Below, piece by piece: positions 45,666-53,851 of a stretch of DNA of 64,000 nt (position 1 is its first letter; the number at the start of each line of letters is the position of its first letter). This DNA comes from Peptococcaceae bacterium (GTDB taxonomy: Bacteria; Bacillota; Desulfitobacteriia; Desulfitobacteriales; Syntrophobotulaceae). A program made the translations under genes and the position numbers. The stretch lies in the NCBI GenBank assembly GCA_009782825.1, contig WRII01000002.1, positions 1-64,000 on the forward strand, given 5' to 3'. Under the pieces are notes generated by a model that had not been told where the DNA came from, did not search any database, and saw only the letters and a list, made by a program, of their open reading frames with translations.

Positions 45666-45869
45666 GTGGATGTTCTAATACGGGCCATGGTGCGGCGGAC
45701 GGATATCAATCTTTTGGTGAGACTTGTTGAAGGTCTGGGACATATGGGAGTCATCACGACATTAGATAAAGAGCAGGGAATCGTTTTGATTCAAACCACT
45801 CAGGATTGCCGGCAGGAGCTTCTGATGCTTATGGAACATATGCCGCTTTCATGGAAGATCCTGGTTTAA
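45666..45869 (+). CDS. Small DUF4911-like protein
   Basis: 67 residues: MDVLIRAMVRRTDINLLVRLVEGLGHMGVITTLDKE then a short beta stretch. This length, the RTDIN motif and position after a U32 gene match small DUF4911 proteins of unknown role. GTG 45666 is preceded only by a weak AGGATAG signal; 27 bases after the U32 stop and 20 before the next gene, so it is probably co-transcribed. Confidence 0.7.
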   Translation: MDVLIRAMVRRTDINLLVRLVEGLGHMGVITTLDKEQGIVLIQTTQDCRQELLMLMEHMPLSWKILV

Positions 45870-45888
45870 TGGGTTAGGGGGGGATGAC

Positions 45889-47361
45889 TTGAGCCTTTTA
45901 GAAAAAACATGGCTGGTGGTGGCCAAGGATTCAACATGGATTATGGCTTTGTTGGAAACGACTTCATCCAAAATGACCCTGAAGGCTTTCCGGGAATTTG
46001 ATATGCCTTTTTTCCGGAATGAAGGTTGGGATGTGGGGGAGATTAAAGAATGGATGGGGCAGTTCGCCACGGGTCCTTCCCGCCTTAAGGTGGCTCTGGA
46101 CTCGGCTGCTGTTCTGACAGATTTTATTGATTTTCCCCGGGTCTCAGGAAAAACGTTGGAAAAGCATTTTAAAGATAATATTTCAAATTACTTTGACTGT
46201 GATAAGGATGACTATGTTATTAATTTTAAGGTGGCTGGATTTTTTGAGCAAGGTGATCTTGAACGTATTCGGATTTTGCTGGCGGCGCTGCCGAAGGATC
46301 TCTTGACAAGAATTTATGAAATCGTGGGGCAGCTGGGGATTGAGCTGGCGTCGATTAACATTGCCTGTGAGTGTTTTATGCGGTTGTTTGAGGAAATGGA
46401 TCCGCAGAGATCTCAGGATATGGCTGTTGTGGATCTGGGCAGCACATTGGGACATGTTTTTTTGGTGGAGAAGGGGGAGGTTGTTTCTTACGCTGCTGTC
46501 ACTGTGGCGTTGAGCCATCTTTTTAGGGCTTTGAAGGAATTGGAGAAATTTCCGGGCCAGAAGGTTTTTCCTTTGGGAGGAGGGATGCCTCTGAAAAAGC
46601 TGATCAGCCGGTCTCTGGGTTTTGAGACGGATGAGGATCAGGGTGAAGATGAGGAGGCGCCGGACTCGGACTATCCTGGTGCAGGGGGGCAACAGGCGGG
46701 GGGAATTAAAGGCCTTCGACTTGCTGAAACTTTTCAGCGGGCCGAAGCTTTTCAGCGGGCCGAAGACCTTCGGCTGACGGATAATATGGCCGAAATTTTT
46801 CCGGAATTCGCGGTGGTGAGCCCGAAAATTACAGAACCCAAATTGGAGGCTCTTTTTATTCCTTACCAAAATCTTCCTTTTTCCCTGGATCTGACGGCGT
46901 TGGATTTGCAGCGGCTGCGCAAGAAAGAGGTTTTAGCGATGCGTGTATGCGACAAGGCGCAAGGGCAGGAGAGAAACGAGGATGAGTTGGATTCTCTCTT
47001 TTCTGACGGGGGGCAAAGGGCAAGCTTTAAACGAGTGGCCGACAAGATCCAGGAGTTGATTCAAATTTATCAAAATAGCCAGAGATCCCACCCCCTTGAA
47101 AGATCTGGACAGAGTGATGAGGGGTGGCTTGAGGAAGAGAAATCCCTGTTTCGGGAGGTCTATGTGACGGGTATCGGAACAGCGGCGCCCCGTGTTTTTT
47201 CCATATTGGGGGAGATGTGTCAGGATGTTTTGTCTGTCTCTTGCGACTATCCGGAAGGGTGGCAGGTTCCTGTGACGCAGCGTCAAGAGGAAGGCGTGGA
47301 GTGGATCAGATACCCGTGTCTTTTGGGGCTGATTCTGAAGACCCATGACGAATTCAATTGA
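45889..47361 (+). CDS. PilM/actin-like ATPase-fold protein
   Basis: 490 residues. The order of segments (KVALDSAAVLTDFIDFP, LPKDLLTRIYEIVGQLGIELASINIACECFMRLF, MAVVDLGSTLGHVFLVEKGEV, and the late YVTGIGTAAPRVF) follows the two-lobed actin-like fold of PilM, including the phosphate-1-type DLGSTLGH loop. An insertion of about 120 residues (about 240-365) with RAEAFQRAE repeats separates the halves. No pilB, pilC or pilN is nearby, so a type IV pilus role is uncertain; cell division or polar assembly are alternatives. TTG 45889 starts 20 bases after DUF4911, after a GGGGGGATG stretch. Confidence 0.65.
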   Translation: MSLLEKTWLVVAKDSTWIMALLETTSSKMTLKAFREFDMPFFRNEGWDVGEIKEWMGQFATGPSRLKVALDSAAVLTDFIDFPRVSGKTLEKHFKDNISNYFDCDKDDYVINFKVAGFFEQGDLERIRILLAALPKDLLTRIYEIVGQLGIELASINIACECFMRLFEEMDPQRSQDMAVVDLGSTLGHVFLVEKGEVVSYAAVTVALSHLFRALKELEKFPGQKVFPLGGGMPLKKLISRSLGFETDEDQGEDEEAPDSDYPGAGGQQAGGIKGLRLAETFQRAEAFQRAEDLRLTDNMAEIFPEFAVVSPKITEPKLEALFIPYQNLPFSLDLTALDLQRLRKKEVLAMRVCDKAQGQERNEDELDSLFSDGGQRASFKRVADKIQELIQIYQNSQRSHPLERSGQSDEGWLEEEKSLFREVYVTGIGTAAPRVFSILGEMCQDVLSVSCDYPEGWQVPVTQRQEEGVEWIRYPCLLGLILKTHDEFN

Positions 47362-47386
47362 CAATGTGTAAGCTGTTTTATATAAT
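47358..47386 (+). promoter_or_regulatory. Perfect consensus promoter for the GH3-like / GGDEF-HD-GYP operon
   Basis: TTGACA (47358-47363), exactly 17 bases, TATAAT (47381-47386). The -35 overlaps the stop codon of the PilM-like gene. Confidence 0.85.
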
Positions 47387-47509
47387 GAAATATCGATATA
47401 TATTTTTCTGAAAATTATGATTATTGTCTCAAGATTATTCAAGATTATTCTTATAGTCCCAAAGTTGTCTCAAAATTGTTGAAAATTCGATAGATAGGGC
47501 CAGGTTGGT

Positions 47510-49093
47510 ATGACGTTGAATGAGCTCTTGAAACAAAAAAAGTATAAAGAGATTTGGCAGAGATATTGTGGCTTTGCGGATCTGACTTTGAGAGAGTATA
47601 TGGAGATTCAGAGACGGCTTATGATGGAACAGATTGAACTCATGCATAGCTGCGAATTGGGACAACGGCTGATGCAAAACAAGAAACCGGCGTCTGTGGA
47701 AGACTTTCGCCGGTTGGTTCCGTTAACGACTTATGATGATTATGCGGATATTCTGTTGAAAAGAAATATATCGGCTTTGCCGACGGAACCGGTTATGTGG
47801 ATTGAAACGACATGGGAAGGGGGGATCACTCCTGTCAAGCTGATTCCGTATAGCGAGGGAATGATCAAGGTGTATCGAACGGTTATTATTGCCATTGTCC
47901 TGCTCGCGACCAGCAAAAAAAAGGGGAGTTTTTCCTTGCGGCGTTTTGACCGCTTTCTTCATTGTATGGCGTCTTTGCCTTATATGACAGGCTTGATTTC
48001 CTATGTTTTGGATGGGGAAATTGATGTGACTTTCTTGCCGGATCCAAAAGAGGTGGAAGGGATCTCTTTTCACCAAAGAAACCGAATGGGGTTATATATG
48101 GGAATGAGTGGCGGTATCGATATTTTTTGTGGCATGGGGAGTTTCGTTGTGAAGGCAAGTGAACAATTTCATGACATATCTTCCAGGATTTTGTTCGGAA
48201 GCTTGTTCCAAAATTCATTTATCGTGAATTTTAAACTTCTGTTGGCTTTAATCCGTAAAAAATTTTGGCATCAGGATATTCTGCCTAAGGATATATTGGA
48301 TCTCAAGGGACTGATTTATGCGGGAACAGATGCGGTTCATCTCAGGGATCATATGGAGAAGTGTTGGGGGGTTAAACCGTTAGAGGTTTTTGGCGGCGCT
48401 GAGCCTTCCTGCATTGCCGCTGATGTATGGAGTAAGGATGGGGGAATGGTCCTGTTCCCGGATGTGTGTTTTTATGAGTTTATTCCGGAATCGGAGCGGG
48501 CTCTGTGTGACAGGGATCCTCACTATGTGCCCAAGACTTCGCTCATGGATGAATTGGTTGAAGGGGATACTTACGAACTGGTTTTTTCTAATTTTAAAGG
48601 AGGGGCCTTCTTGCGGTACAGGGCAGGCTATGTGTTCCAATGCCTATCGGTTAAGAATGACGAGGATGGTATCCTGTTCCCTCAATTCAGATATGTGAAC
48701 CGGGTATCTGCTGTTATTGATATCGCGGGGTTCATCAGGATTACTGAGAAGACCATTCAACAGGCTATTGACTTGTCCGGCCTTCCTTTGGGGGATTGGG
48801 TTGCTGTCAAGGAATATAATGCGGATCATAAACCGTTTTTGCATCTCTATATTGAAATGGGTGAGGATTCCCTCACTCATATGCTTGATGCGGAAACAAT
48901 CCGGGATCAATTGACCCTGTATTTCAGATATGTAAATCTTGATGAACAAGATTTGGAGGCGCTGCTGGGGAGTGATCCGCTGGTGGTGACAATGCTGTCT
49001 CATGGAGTTATTTCCGGGTATGAAAGTGCCAAAGGATGTACGCTGCGAAAAATTGATCCGCCGGCCGGGGTGATATCTGAACTTTTGTGTTAG
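47510..49093 (+). CDS. GH3-like acyl-adenylating enzyme
   Basis: 527 residues. The overall frame follows the bacterial GH3 family (adenylate-forming enzymes related to plant auxin-amino acid synthetases): N-terminal PLTTYDDYADIL, central YAGTDAVHLRDHMEKCWGVKPLEVFGGAEPSC in place of the usual acid/AMP site, then VFSNFKGGAFLRYRAGYVFQC, where plant and bacterial GH3 have FTN..GLYRYRxGDV. The ATP-binding residues appear diverged. It probably activates a carboxylic acid; the acid is unknown. The gene stops 8 bases before the start of the GGDEF/HD-GYP gene, so they form an operon from the promoter at 47358. Confidence 0.7.
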   Translation: MTLNELLKQKKYKEIWQRYCGFADLTLREYMEIQRRLMMEQIELMHSCELGQRLMQNKKPASVEDFRRLVPLTTYDDYADILLKRNISALPTEPVMWIETTWEGGITPVKLIPYSEGMIKVYRTVIIAIVLLATSKKKGSFSLRRFDRFLHCMASLPYMTGLISYVLDGEIDVTFLPDPKEVEGISFHQRNRMGLYMGMSGGIDIFCGMGSFVVKASEQFHDISSRILFGSLFQNSFIVNFKLLLALIRKKFWHQDILPKDILDLKGLIYAGTDAVHLRDHMEKCWGVKPLEVFGGAEPSCIAADVWSKDGGMVLFPDVCFYEFIPESERALCDRDPHYVPKTSLMDELVEGDTYELVFSNFKGGAFLRYRAGYVFQCLSVKNDEDGILFPQFRYVNRVSAVIDIAGFIRITEKTIQQAIDLSGLPLGDWVAVKEYNADHKPFLHLYIEMGEDSLTHMLDAETIRDQLTLYFRYVNLDEQDLEALLGSDPLVVTMLSHGVISGYESAKGCTLRKIDPPAGVISELLC

Positions 49094-49101
49094 GAGGAGA
49101 C

Positions 49102-51663
49102 ATGCTGGATTTCTTTATTTGGCTTATACATAGTGTTTCGCTGATCAGCTACAGTTTTCTGCTGGTTGTCTTTGCGTTTTCCAAAAAGGATAAACTGGTG
49201 AAAATTGCGATCTTAATGGTAGCTCTCTATATGATATGGACAACGGCTTCGTTGTTTATGAGATTTGATTTGCCGCCCGGCACATTGTTTTGGAACAGGA
49301 TCATGGCAGCTGCTATAATCTTTTTGCCCCTGATTGTTTATCATTTTATGGCTTTATTTAGCGATTTCCACAGCCATCTCCTGAAGTATATAGGCTACAT
49401 TGGGACGGCTGTTTCTCTAATCTTAAATTTTACAGGCCAGATGTTTTCGCAAGTCACTGTCCAAATGATTCCCCAAATGGTCGATGGGCGTCTGGTTCCG
49501 GCTCATTATTTTGATGTTAAATGGGAATGGGGCGTTGTTTTTGCTTTCATGTATGCGGTAATCCTGCTGGCTATAGGCTTTGCGTACTGCCTCAAGGTTC
49601 TGGAAAAGACGCTGAAAGCCGATGGGATCAAGGCGATCATTGCCGGCAATGTGATTATTGTCGCAGCGATTATTCTTATGGCGCTTCCGTGGCTGAACCA
49701 ATACTCTCTTGGGGTTTTGGCGGGGGTTATCAATGCTGTGTGTATTATGATTTCTATCTATAAATACCGTATGCTGGAATTTAAATTTGTCTTTAAAAAA
49801 GGGGCGGCTTTGCTCTTCTGCATGGGACTGCTTGTCCTGGGCTATATTTATTTGTCTCTGACCCTTGATGAGACTCTAAAAATGTATGTGATTCCTGCAG
49901 TGACAGCCCTTTCTATATGCGGTGTTTATTCTTTGTATGTAAAGTTTAATCGGGATATTGACAAAATATTTATTTCCACAGAATACCAACAGCGGCAGTG
50001 GCTGTTCGGGTTCAGTGTCAACCTGGCAAATAAATTGGAATTGGACGAGATCACAGATACTTTTCTGGAGGCTGTCAAGAGCGTTTTGCGGGTCAGCCAT
50101 GTGTTTCTGGCGCTTTATGATAGGGACAACGATACGTACACCCTCAGCGCCGGCGCCTTGGAGGTGGCAGGACGGGGATATGTGTTTGCCGGGGATAACC
50201 CTATGGCAACATGGCTGAATGATAACAACACCTGTCTTACCCGTGATCATATCCGGACGCTGCCTATTTTCAAGGCCCTGTGGGATTCGGAAATGGAGTG
50301 TATTGATGATATGGATTTGGAATTGGCGGTGCCGCTCAAAAGCCGCAGCCATTTGATTGGCATGCTGATTCTTTCCAAGAAACAGGATGGCTCGACTTTT
50401 ACCATCGAGGACATGGATCTGCTTCTTTCCTTGGGAGGATCGACAGCTGTAGCCCTTGACAATGCTTTTTCTTATGAGCGGGCGAAAAGTGAAGCTAATA
50501 CGGACTCTTTAACGGGGCTGTTTAATCATCGGCATTTTTATCGGGAGCTGAGACAGCAAATCCAGGAAGTTGGGGAAAATCCTTTGTCGCTGGTTTTGCT
50601 GGACCTGGATATGTTTAAACTCTATAACGATATGTACGGGCATGTGGAAGGAGACAAGGCTCTGGAAACTGTGGCGGCAATCTTAAAGGCCCAAGTGGGA
50701 GACTGCGGTGTAGCGGCCCGTTATGGCGGTGAAGAATTTGTTATTATTTTGCCTTTCTATGATTCTGAGCGGGCCGAGATGTTAACGGAAAAGATTCGGC
50801 AGGCGGTGCAGCGCACGTTCCATGGCGGACCTGGGGACGCCCATCGTTTTCTCAGCATCAGTGCGGGGATATGTACCTATCCGCAAGCGGCGCCCAATGG
50901 TGAAGAGCTGCTCCAGCGCGCAGATATTGCTCTTTATTCCGCAAAAAATTCCGGGAAAAATACGGTTGTTATTTACGGTCCAAACATGACGTATGCTCCG
51001 AGCATGACAGATGTCCCGGTTGTTCCGGGACATCTGGAAGCGATTGGCGACCTGCGTTTGCCGTCAGCTCTCGGCGAATCGATTTCTCATTCTTCAGCGA
51101 TTTTTGCCCTTACGGCAACCATTGAAACGAAGGATTACTATACCTATGGACATTCTCAAAAAGTAGCGGAATATGCGTCGGTTTTGGCAGCCGGTATCGG
51201 GTTGGATGATTGGCATGTTAAAGCGATTATGGAAGCGGCTCTGCTTCATGATATCGGCAAGATTGGGATTCCGGAGGATATTCTGAAAAAGGTGGGGCGT
51301 TTGACGGAGGATGAGCTGGAGATTATGCGGCGGCATGTGGATATGTCTGTGACCATCATTAAGCATTTGCCGACGCTGCAATATGTGCTGCCGGCTGTGA
51401 TAGGCCATCATGAGAACTGGGATGGCACGGGGTATCCGCGTAACATCCGCGGGGAAGAGATCCCGATCTCGGCCCGGTGTCTGGCGATCTCGGATTCTTT
51501 TGATGCGATGACGTCCACACGGCCTTATCGCAGCGGGTGTTCTTTGGATCATGCGCTGCGGGAGCTGCAGGAAAAATCGGGAACGCAGTTCGATCCGCAT
51601 TTGGTCGATGCTTTTGTTGAGCTGACCCAGTTGAAACGGATTAGTCTGACGCCGCTTCAATAA
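49102..51663 (+). CDS. Membrane sensor with GAF, GGDEF and HD-GYP domains
   Basis: 853 residues. Seven or so membrane helices (about 1-225) like the histidine-kinase-type 7TM sensor; a GAF domain (about 300-450); GGDEF domain (about 465-625) with the active-site GGEEF in RYGGEEFVIILP; HD-GYP domain (about 670-850) with LLHDIGKIGIPE, HHENWDGTGYP and the metal-binding His/Asp series. It can both make and degrade cyclic di-GMP, so output may depend on the sensor. GGAGGAG precedes ATG 49102; an earlier GTG (49087) is overlapped by the signal. Stop codon TAA is the first part of repeat copy D. Confidence 0.95.
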   Translation: MLDFFIWLIHSVSLISYSFLLVVFAFSKKDKLVKIAILMVALYMIWTTASLFMRFDLPPGTLFWNRIMAAAIIFLPLIVYHFMALFSDFHSHLLKYIGYIGTAVSLILNFTGQMFSQVTVQMIPQMVDGRLVPAHYFDVKWEWGVVFAFMYAVILLAIGFAYCLKVLEKTLKADGIKAIIAGNVIIVAAIILMALPWLNQYSLGVLAGVINAVCIMISIYKYRMLEFKFVFKKGAALLFCMGLLVLGYIYLSLTLDETLKMYVIPAVTALSICGVYSLYVKFNRDIDKIFISTEYQQRQWLFGFSVNLANKLELDEITDTFLEAVKSVLRVSHVFLALYDRDNDTYTLSAGALEVAGRGYVFAGDNPMATWLNDNNTCLTRDHIRTLPIFKALWDSEMECIDDMDLELAVPLKSRSHLIGMLILSKKQDGSTFTIEDMDLLLSLGGSTAVALDNAFSYERAKSEANTDSLTGLFNHRHFYRELRQQIQEVGENPLSLVLLDLDMFKLYNDMYGHVEGDKALETVAAILKAQVGDCGVAARYGGEEFVIILPFYDSERAEMLTEKIRQAVQRTFHGGPGDAHRFLSISAGICTYPQAAPNGEELLQRADIALYSAKNSGKNTVVIYGPNMTYAPSMTDVPVVPGHLEAIGDLRLPSALGESISHSSAIFALTATIETKDYYTYGHSQKVAEYASVLAAGIGLDDWHVKAIMEAALLHDIGKIGIPEDILKKVGRLTEDELEIMRRHVDMSVTIIKHLPTLQYVLPAVIGHHENWDGTGYPRNIRGEEIPISARCLAISDSFDAMTSTRPYRSGCSLDHALRELQEKSGTQFDPHLVDAFVELTQLKRISLTPLQ

Positions 51664-51716
51664 CGCGGGCTACGCCCGCAAGTGGTCAGGGGTCAGTGGT
51701 CAGTGGTGGTCAGTAC
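51661..51716 (+). repeat. Dispersed TAACGCGGGC repeat, copy D
   Basis: TAACGCGGGCTACGCCCGC, AAGTGGTCAGGGGTCAG and two more GTGGTCAG units; the TAA is the stop codon of the GGDEF/HD-GYP gene. Confidence 0.9.
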
Positions 51717-51720
51717 CTCC

Positions 51721-52605
51721 TTATGTGAGTACCAAGAGCCTGCCTTGTAAATTGCGGATGGCAACAGATTCATGTTTGCCGCCGTTTTCTCCGTCTAGTG
51801 TCCAGGGGATCGGGGTGTCAAATTGAAAGGTGATTTCGGAGGTGTGCAGGAAGGTTACACAGGCTGGATCATACTCCCGGGTAAGAAGGCTTCCGATGAT
51901 TTTTTGGTAATCAGCAAGATTTTTGGGAGATTTGACGAGCAAGACCTCAAACAGGCCGTCTGTTAAGCTGACTGTGTCGGGGCTGAGCTTGACTAAACCG
52001 GCTACTGACATGGAATTGGTGACGCCGCCGAAAATGTAGTCATCTTCTAGGGCGCCTTGACGATACTGTATGGCAGCGCGGCAGGGGGGGATGTCGCTGA
52101 GCCGGGACATCCCCTGCAGAATGTAAGCTAAGTGACCCAGGATGTTTTTGGCTTCTTGAGGGGTTGTATAGGAAACGTCTGTAAAGGCGCCGAAAGCGGC
52201 AATATAGGTGAAATACGCGTCCCCAAGCATTCCGATGTCAATGGCCATAGGGTGACCTTCCAAAATTATGTCCGCCGCTTTTTTGAGGTTTTTGGGCAAT
52301 CCCAAGCTGTTGGCAAAGTCGTTGACTGTGCCTACGGGAATGTAGCCGAGGGGGGGTGGGTTTTTCAGCCCCATGAGGCCGTTGACGGTTTCGCTGAGAG
52401 TCCCGTCTCCGCCGCAGCAGACTACTGTCTCGTATTCCTGGGCGTACATGCGGGCAAAGGCCTTAGCATCTCCTTTTTTTTGGGTCATATAGATGGTGAC
52501 AGAATACCCGTTTTTGCAGAATAGATCCACCATGCTTGGCATGTCGGAGGCGTATTGGCCCTTTCCGGCGATGGGATTGATAATGAGCGCCAACTTTTTA
52601 AGCAT
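51721..52605 (-). CDS. dagK: Diacylglycerol kinase-like lipid kinase (DagK/YegS family)
   Basis: 294 residues from ATG 52605 (MLKKLALIINPIAGKG). Catalytic-domain signature VVCCGGDGTLSETVNGL, and the PVGTVNDFANSLG motif. Catalytic and metal residues appear intact in LTDGLFEVLLV. It phosphorylates diacylglycerol or a related lipid, recycling DAG from lipoteichoic acid or capsule synthesis. The open frame extends 120 bases upstream, but no ribosome binding site is seen; a -10 box ends 6 bases before the ATG, so the mRNA may be leaderless. It is divergent from fabH, both being lipid genes. Confidence 0.93.
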   Translation of the reverse strand: MLKKLALIINPIAGKGQYASDMPSMVDLFCKNGYSVTIYMTQKKGDAKAFARMYAQEYETVVCCGGDGTLSETVNGLMGLKNPPPLGYIPVGTVNDFANSLGLPKNLKKAADIILEGHPMAIDIGMLGDAYFTYIAAFGAFTDVSYTTPQEAKNILGHLAYILQGMSRLSDIPPCRAAIQYRQGALEDDYIFGGVTNSMSVAGLVKLSPDTVSLTDGLFEVLLVKSPKNLADYQKIIGSLLTREYDPACVTFLHTSEITFQFDTPIPWTLDGENGGKHESVAIRNLQGRLLVLT

Positions 52606-52611
52606 GTTTGA

Positions 52612-52641
52612 ATTATAATATACACGATGAGTTTGTGCCAG
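52612..52641 (-). promoter_or_regulatory. dagK promoter, implying a leaderless transcript
   Basis: On the minus strand CTGGCA (52641-52636), 18-base spacer, TATAAT (52617-52612), then 6 bases to the ATG. Transcription starting 6-8 bases after the -10 would begin at the start codon. The -35 lies within the first TTGTGCCAGTTTTT repeat. Confidence 0.55.
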
Positions 52642-52668
52642 TTTTTGTGCGTTTTTGTGCCAGTTTTT
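52633..52668. repeat. Two 14-bp direct repeats between dagK and fabH
   Basis: TTGTGCCAGTTTTT occurs at 52633-52646 and 52655-52668, 22 bases apart (two helical turns), overlapping the dagK -35 and abutting the fabH -35; a possible operator for a common regulator. Confidence 0.75.
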
Positions 52669-52669
52669 A

Positions 52670-52699
52670 TTGACATCCTCAGGGGGAAAATAGTAACAT
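52670..52699 (+). promoter_or_regulatory. Candidate fabH promoter
   Basis: Consensus TTGACA (52670-52675), 18-base spacer, TAACAT (52694-52699). A fatty acid operator of the FapR type is not recognised here. Confidence 0.5.
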
Positions 52700-52779
52700 G
52701 TAATCGTTGGCCCAAAATTAGACATGAAAAATCAGAGAAAAACCTCGCAGATGACAATTGGGGTTTGTTAGGAGTGTTT

Positions 52780-53772
52780 ATGGGAATTAAATTACTGGGA
52801 ACCGGTTTTTATGTCCCCGATGTAGCCATCAGCAATGAAGACATGGCCAAGCTGGTCGATACAAGTGACGCGTGGATTCGGGAACGAACAGGAATCTGTT
52901 CCCGCCGGATTGCCGTGCGGGAGACTCTCTTGGATATGGCCCTGGCGGCGTCTCGCCAGGCTTTAGATGATGCGGGGATAGCTCCGGATGAGGTGGATCT
53001 GATTATTGTGGGGACATTGACAGGGGAAGTTGTCATGCCTTCAACAGCTTGTCTGATTCAAGGTCTTTTGGAGATTCAGGATGCGGTGGCTTTCGATATC
53101 CGGGCCGCCTGTGTAGGGTTTGGTATTGCCATAGCAACGGCTCGCGATATGCTGGAGGCAGGGAACTTTTCTACGGCTCTGGTGGTTGGGGCCGATAAGC
53201 TGTCGCGCATTATTAACTGGGAAGATCGCAATTCGTGCGTTTTGTTTGGAGATGGCGCGGGAGCGGTGGTGATTTCCCGAGGTGGGGAACCGCGTTCGGG
53301 CGCTTATTTTATGCGGACGACTCCGGATATGGCCGGCGCGTTGACACTGAGACGTCAGGGGGGAAGGTTTCCTTATGAAAAGATCAATCCTGATTTTGTG
53401 CCGGAGCTTCAGGATGAGAGCGTTCCCTTGGTTCATATGAAGGGAACGCAGGTTTTTCGTTATGCGGTAACAGCTATGCGAGAGTGTATGGACGCGGTTT
53501 TGGATAAAGCGGGAGTGACGATGGAGGATATTCAATGGGTGATTCCCCATCAAGCGAATAAACGCATTATAGATGCTGTGGTGCATAATGGAGGGTGGCC
53601 TGCTGAGAAGTTCTTTGTAAATATTGACCGTTATGGTAATACGTCGGCGGCCAGTGTGCCGATTGTGCTGGCGGAAATGCGTCAGGATCACCGGGTGGCG
53701 GCCGGGGATTTGGCTCTGCTGGTGGCTTTTGGCGGAGGGTTAGGGTGCAGCGCTATGGTGGTTGAGCTTTGA
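52780..53772 (+). CDS. fabH: 3-oxoacyl-ACP synthase III (FabH)
   Basis: 330 residues. Catalytic Cys in DIRAACVGFGIA, His in IPHQANKRI and Asn in DRYGNTSAASVP, the KAS III triad. Starts GIKLLGTGFYVPDVAISNEDMAK. It condenses acetyl-CoA (or a branched starter) with malonyl-ACP to begin fatty acid synthesis. ATG 52780 lies behind TAGGAG; the longer frame from 52627 contains no family sequence and overlaps the promoter. First gene of the fab cluster, divergent from dagK. Confidence 0.96.
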   Translation: MGIKLLGTGFYVPDVAISNEDMAKLVDTSDAWIRERTGICSRRIAVRETLLDMALAASRQALDDAGIAPDEVDLIIVGTLTGEVVMPSTACLIQGLLEIQDAVAFDIRAACVGFGIAIATARDMLEAGNFSTALVVGADKLSRIINWEDRNSCVLFGDGAGAVVISRGGEPRSGAYFMRTTPDMAGALTLRRQGGRFPYEKINPDFVPELQDESVPLVHMKGTQVFRYAVTAMRECMDAVLDKAGVTMEDIQWVIPHQANKRIIDAVVHNGGWPAEKFFVNIDRYGNTSAASVPIVLAEMRQDHRVAAGDLALLVAFGGGLGCSAMVVEL

Positions 53773-53851
53773 GGGAAGTTGGAACTGCCTGGTGGAAAGG
53801 GTGTTCCTCTCAAAACAAAACAAAACATAAGGAAAGGAATGGCCTTAAGTT

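Noticed and set aside
52627-52779. N-terminal extension of FabH
   Set aside because: Contains promoter and repeat sequence; the ATG at 52780 has TAGGAG and family-like start.
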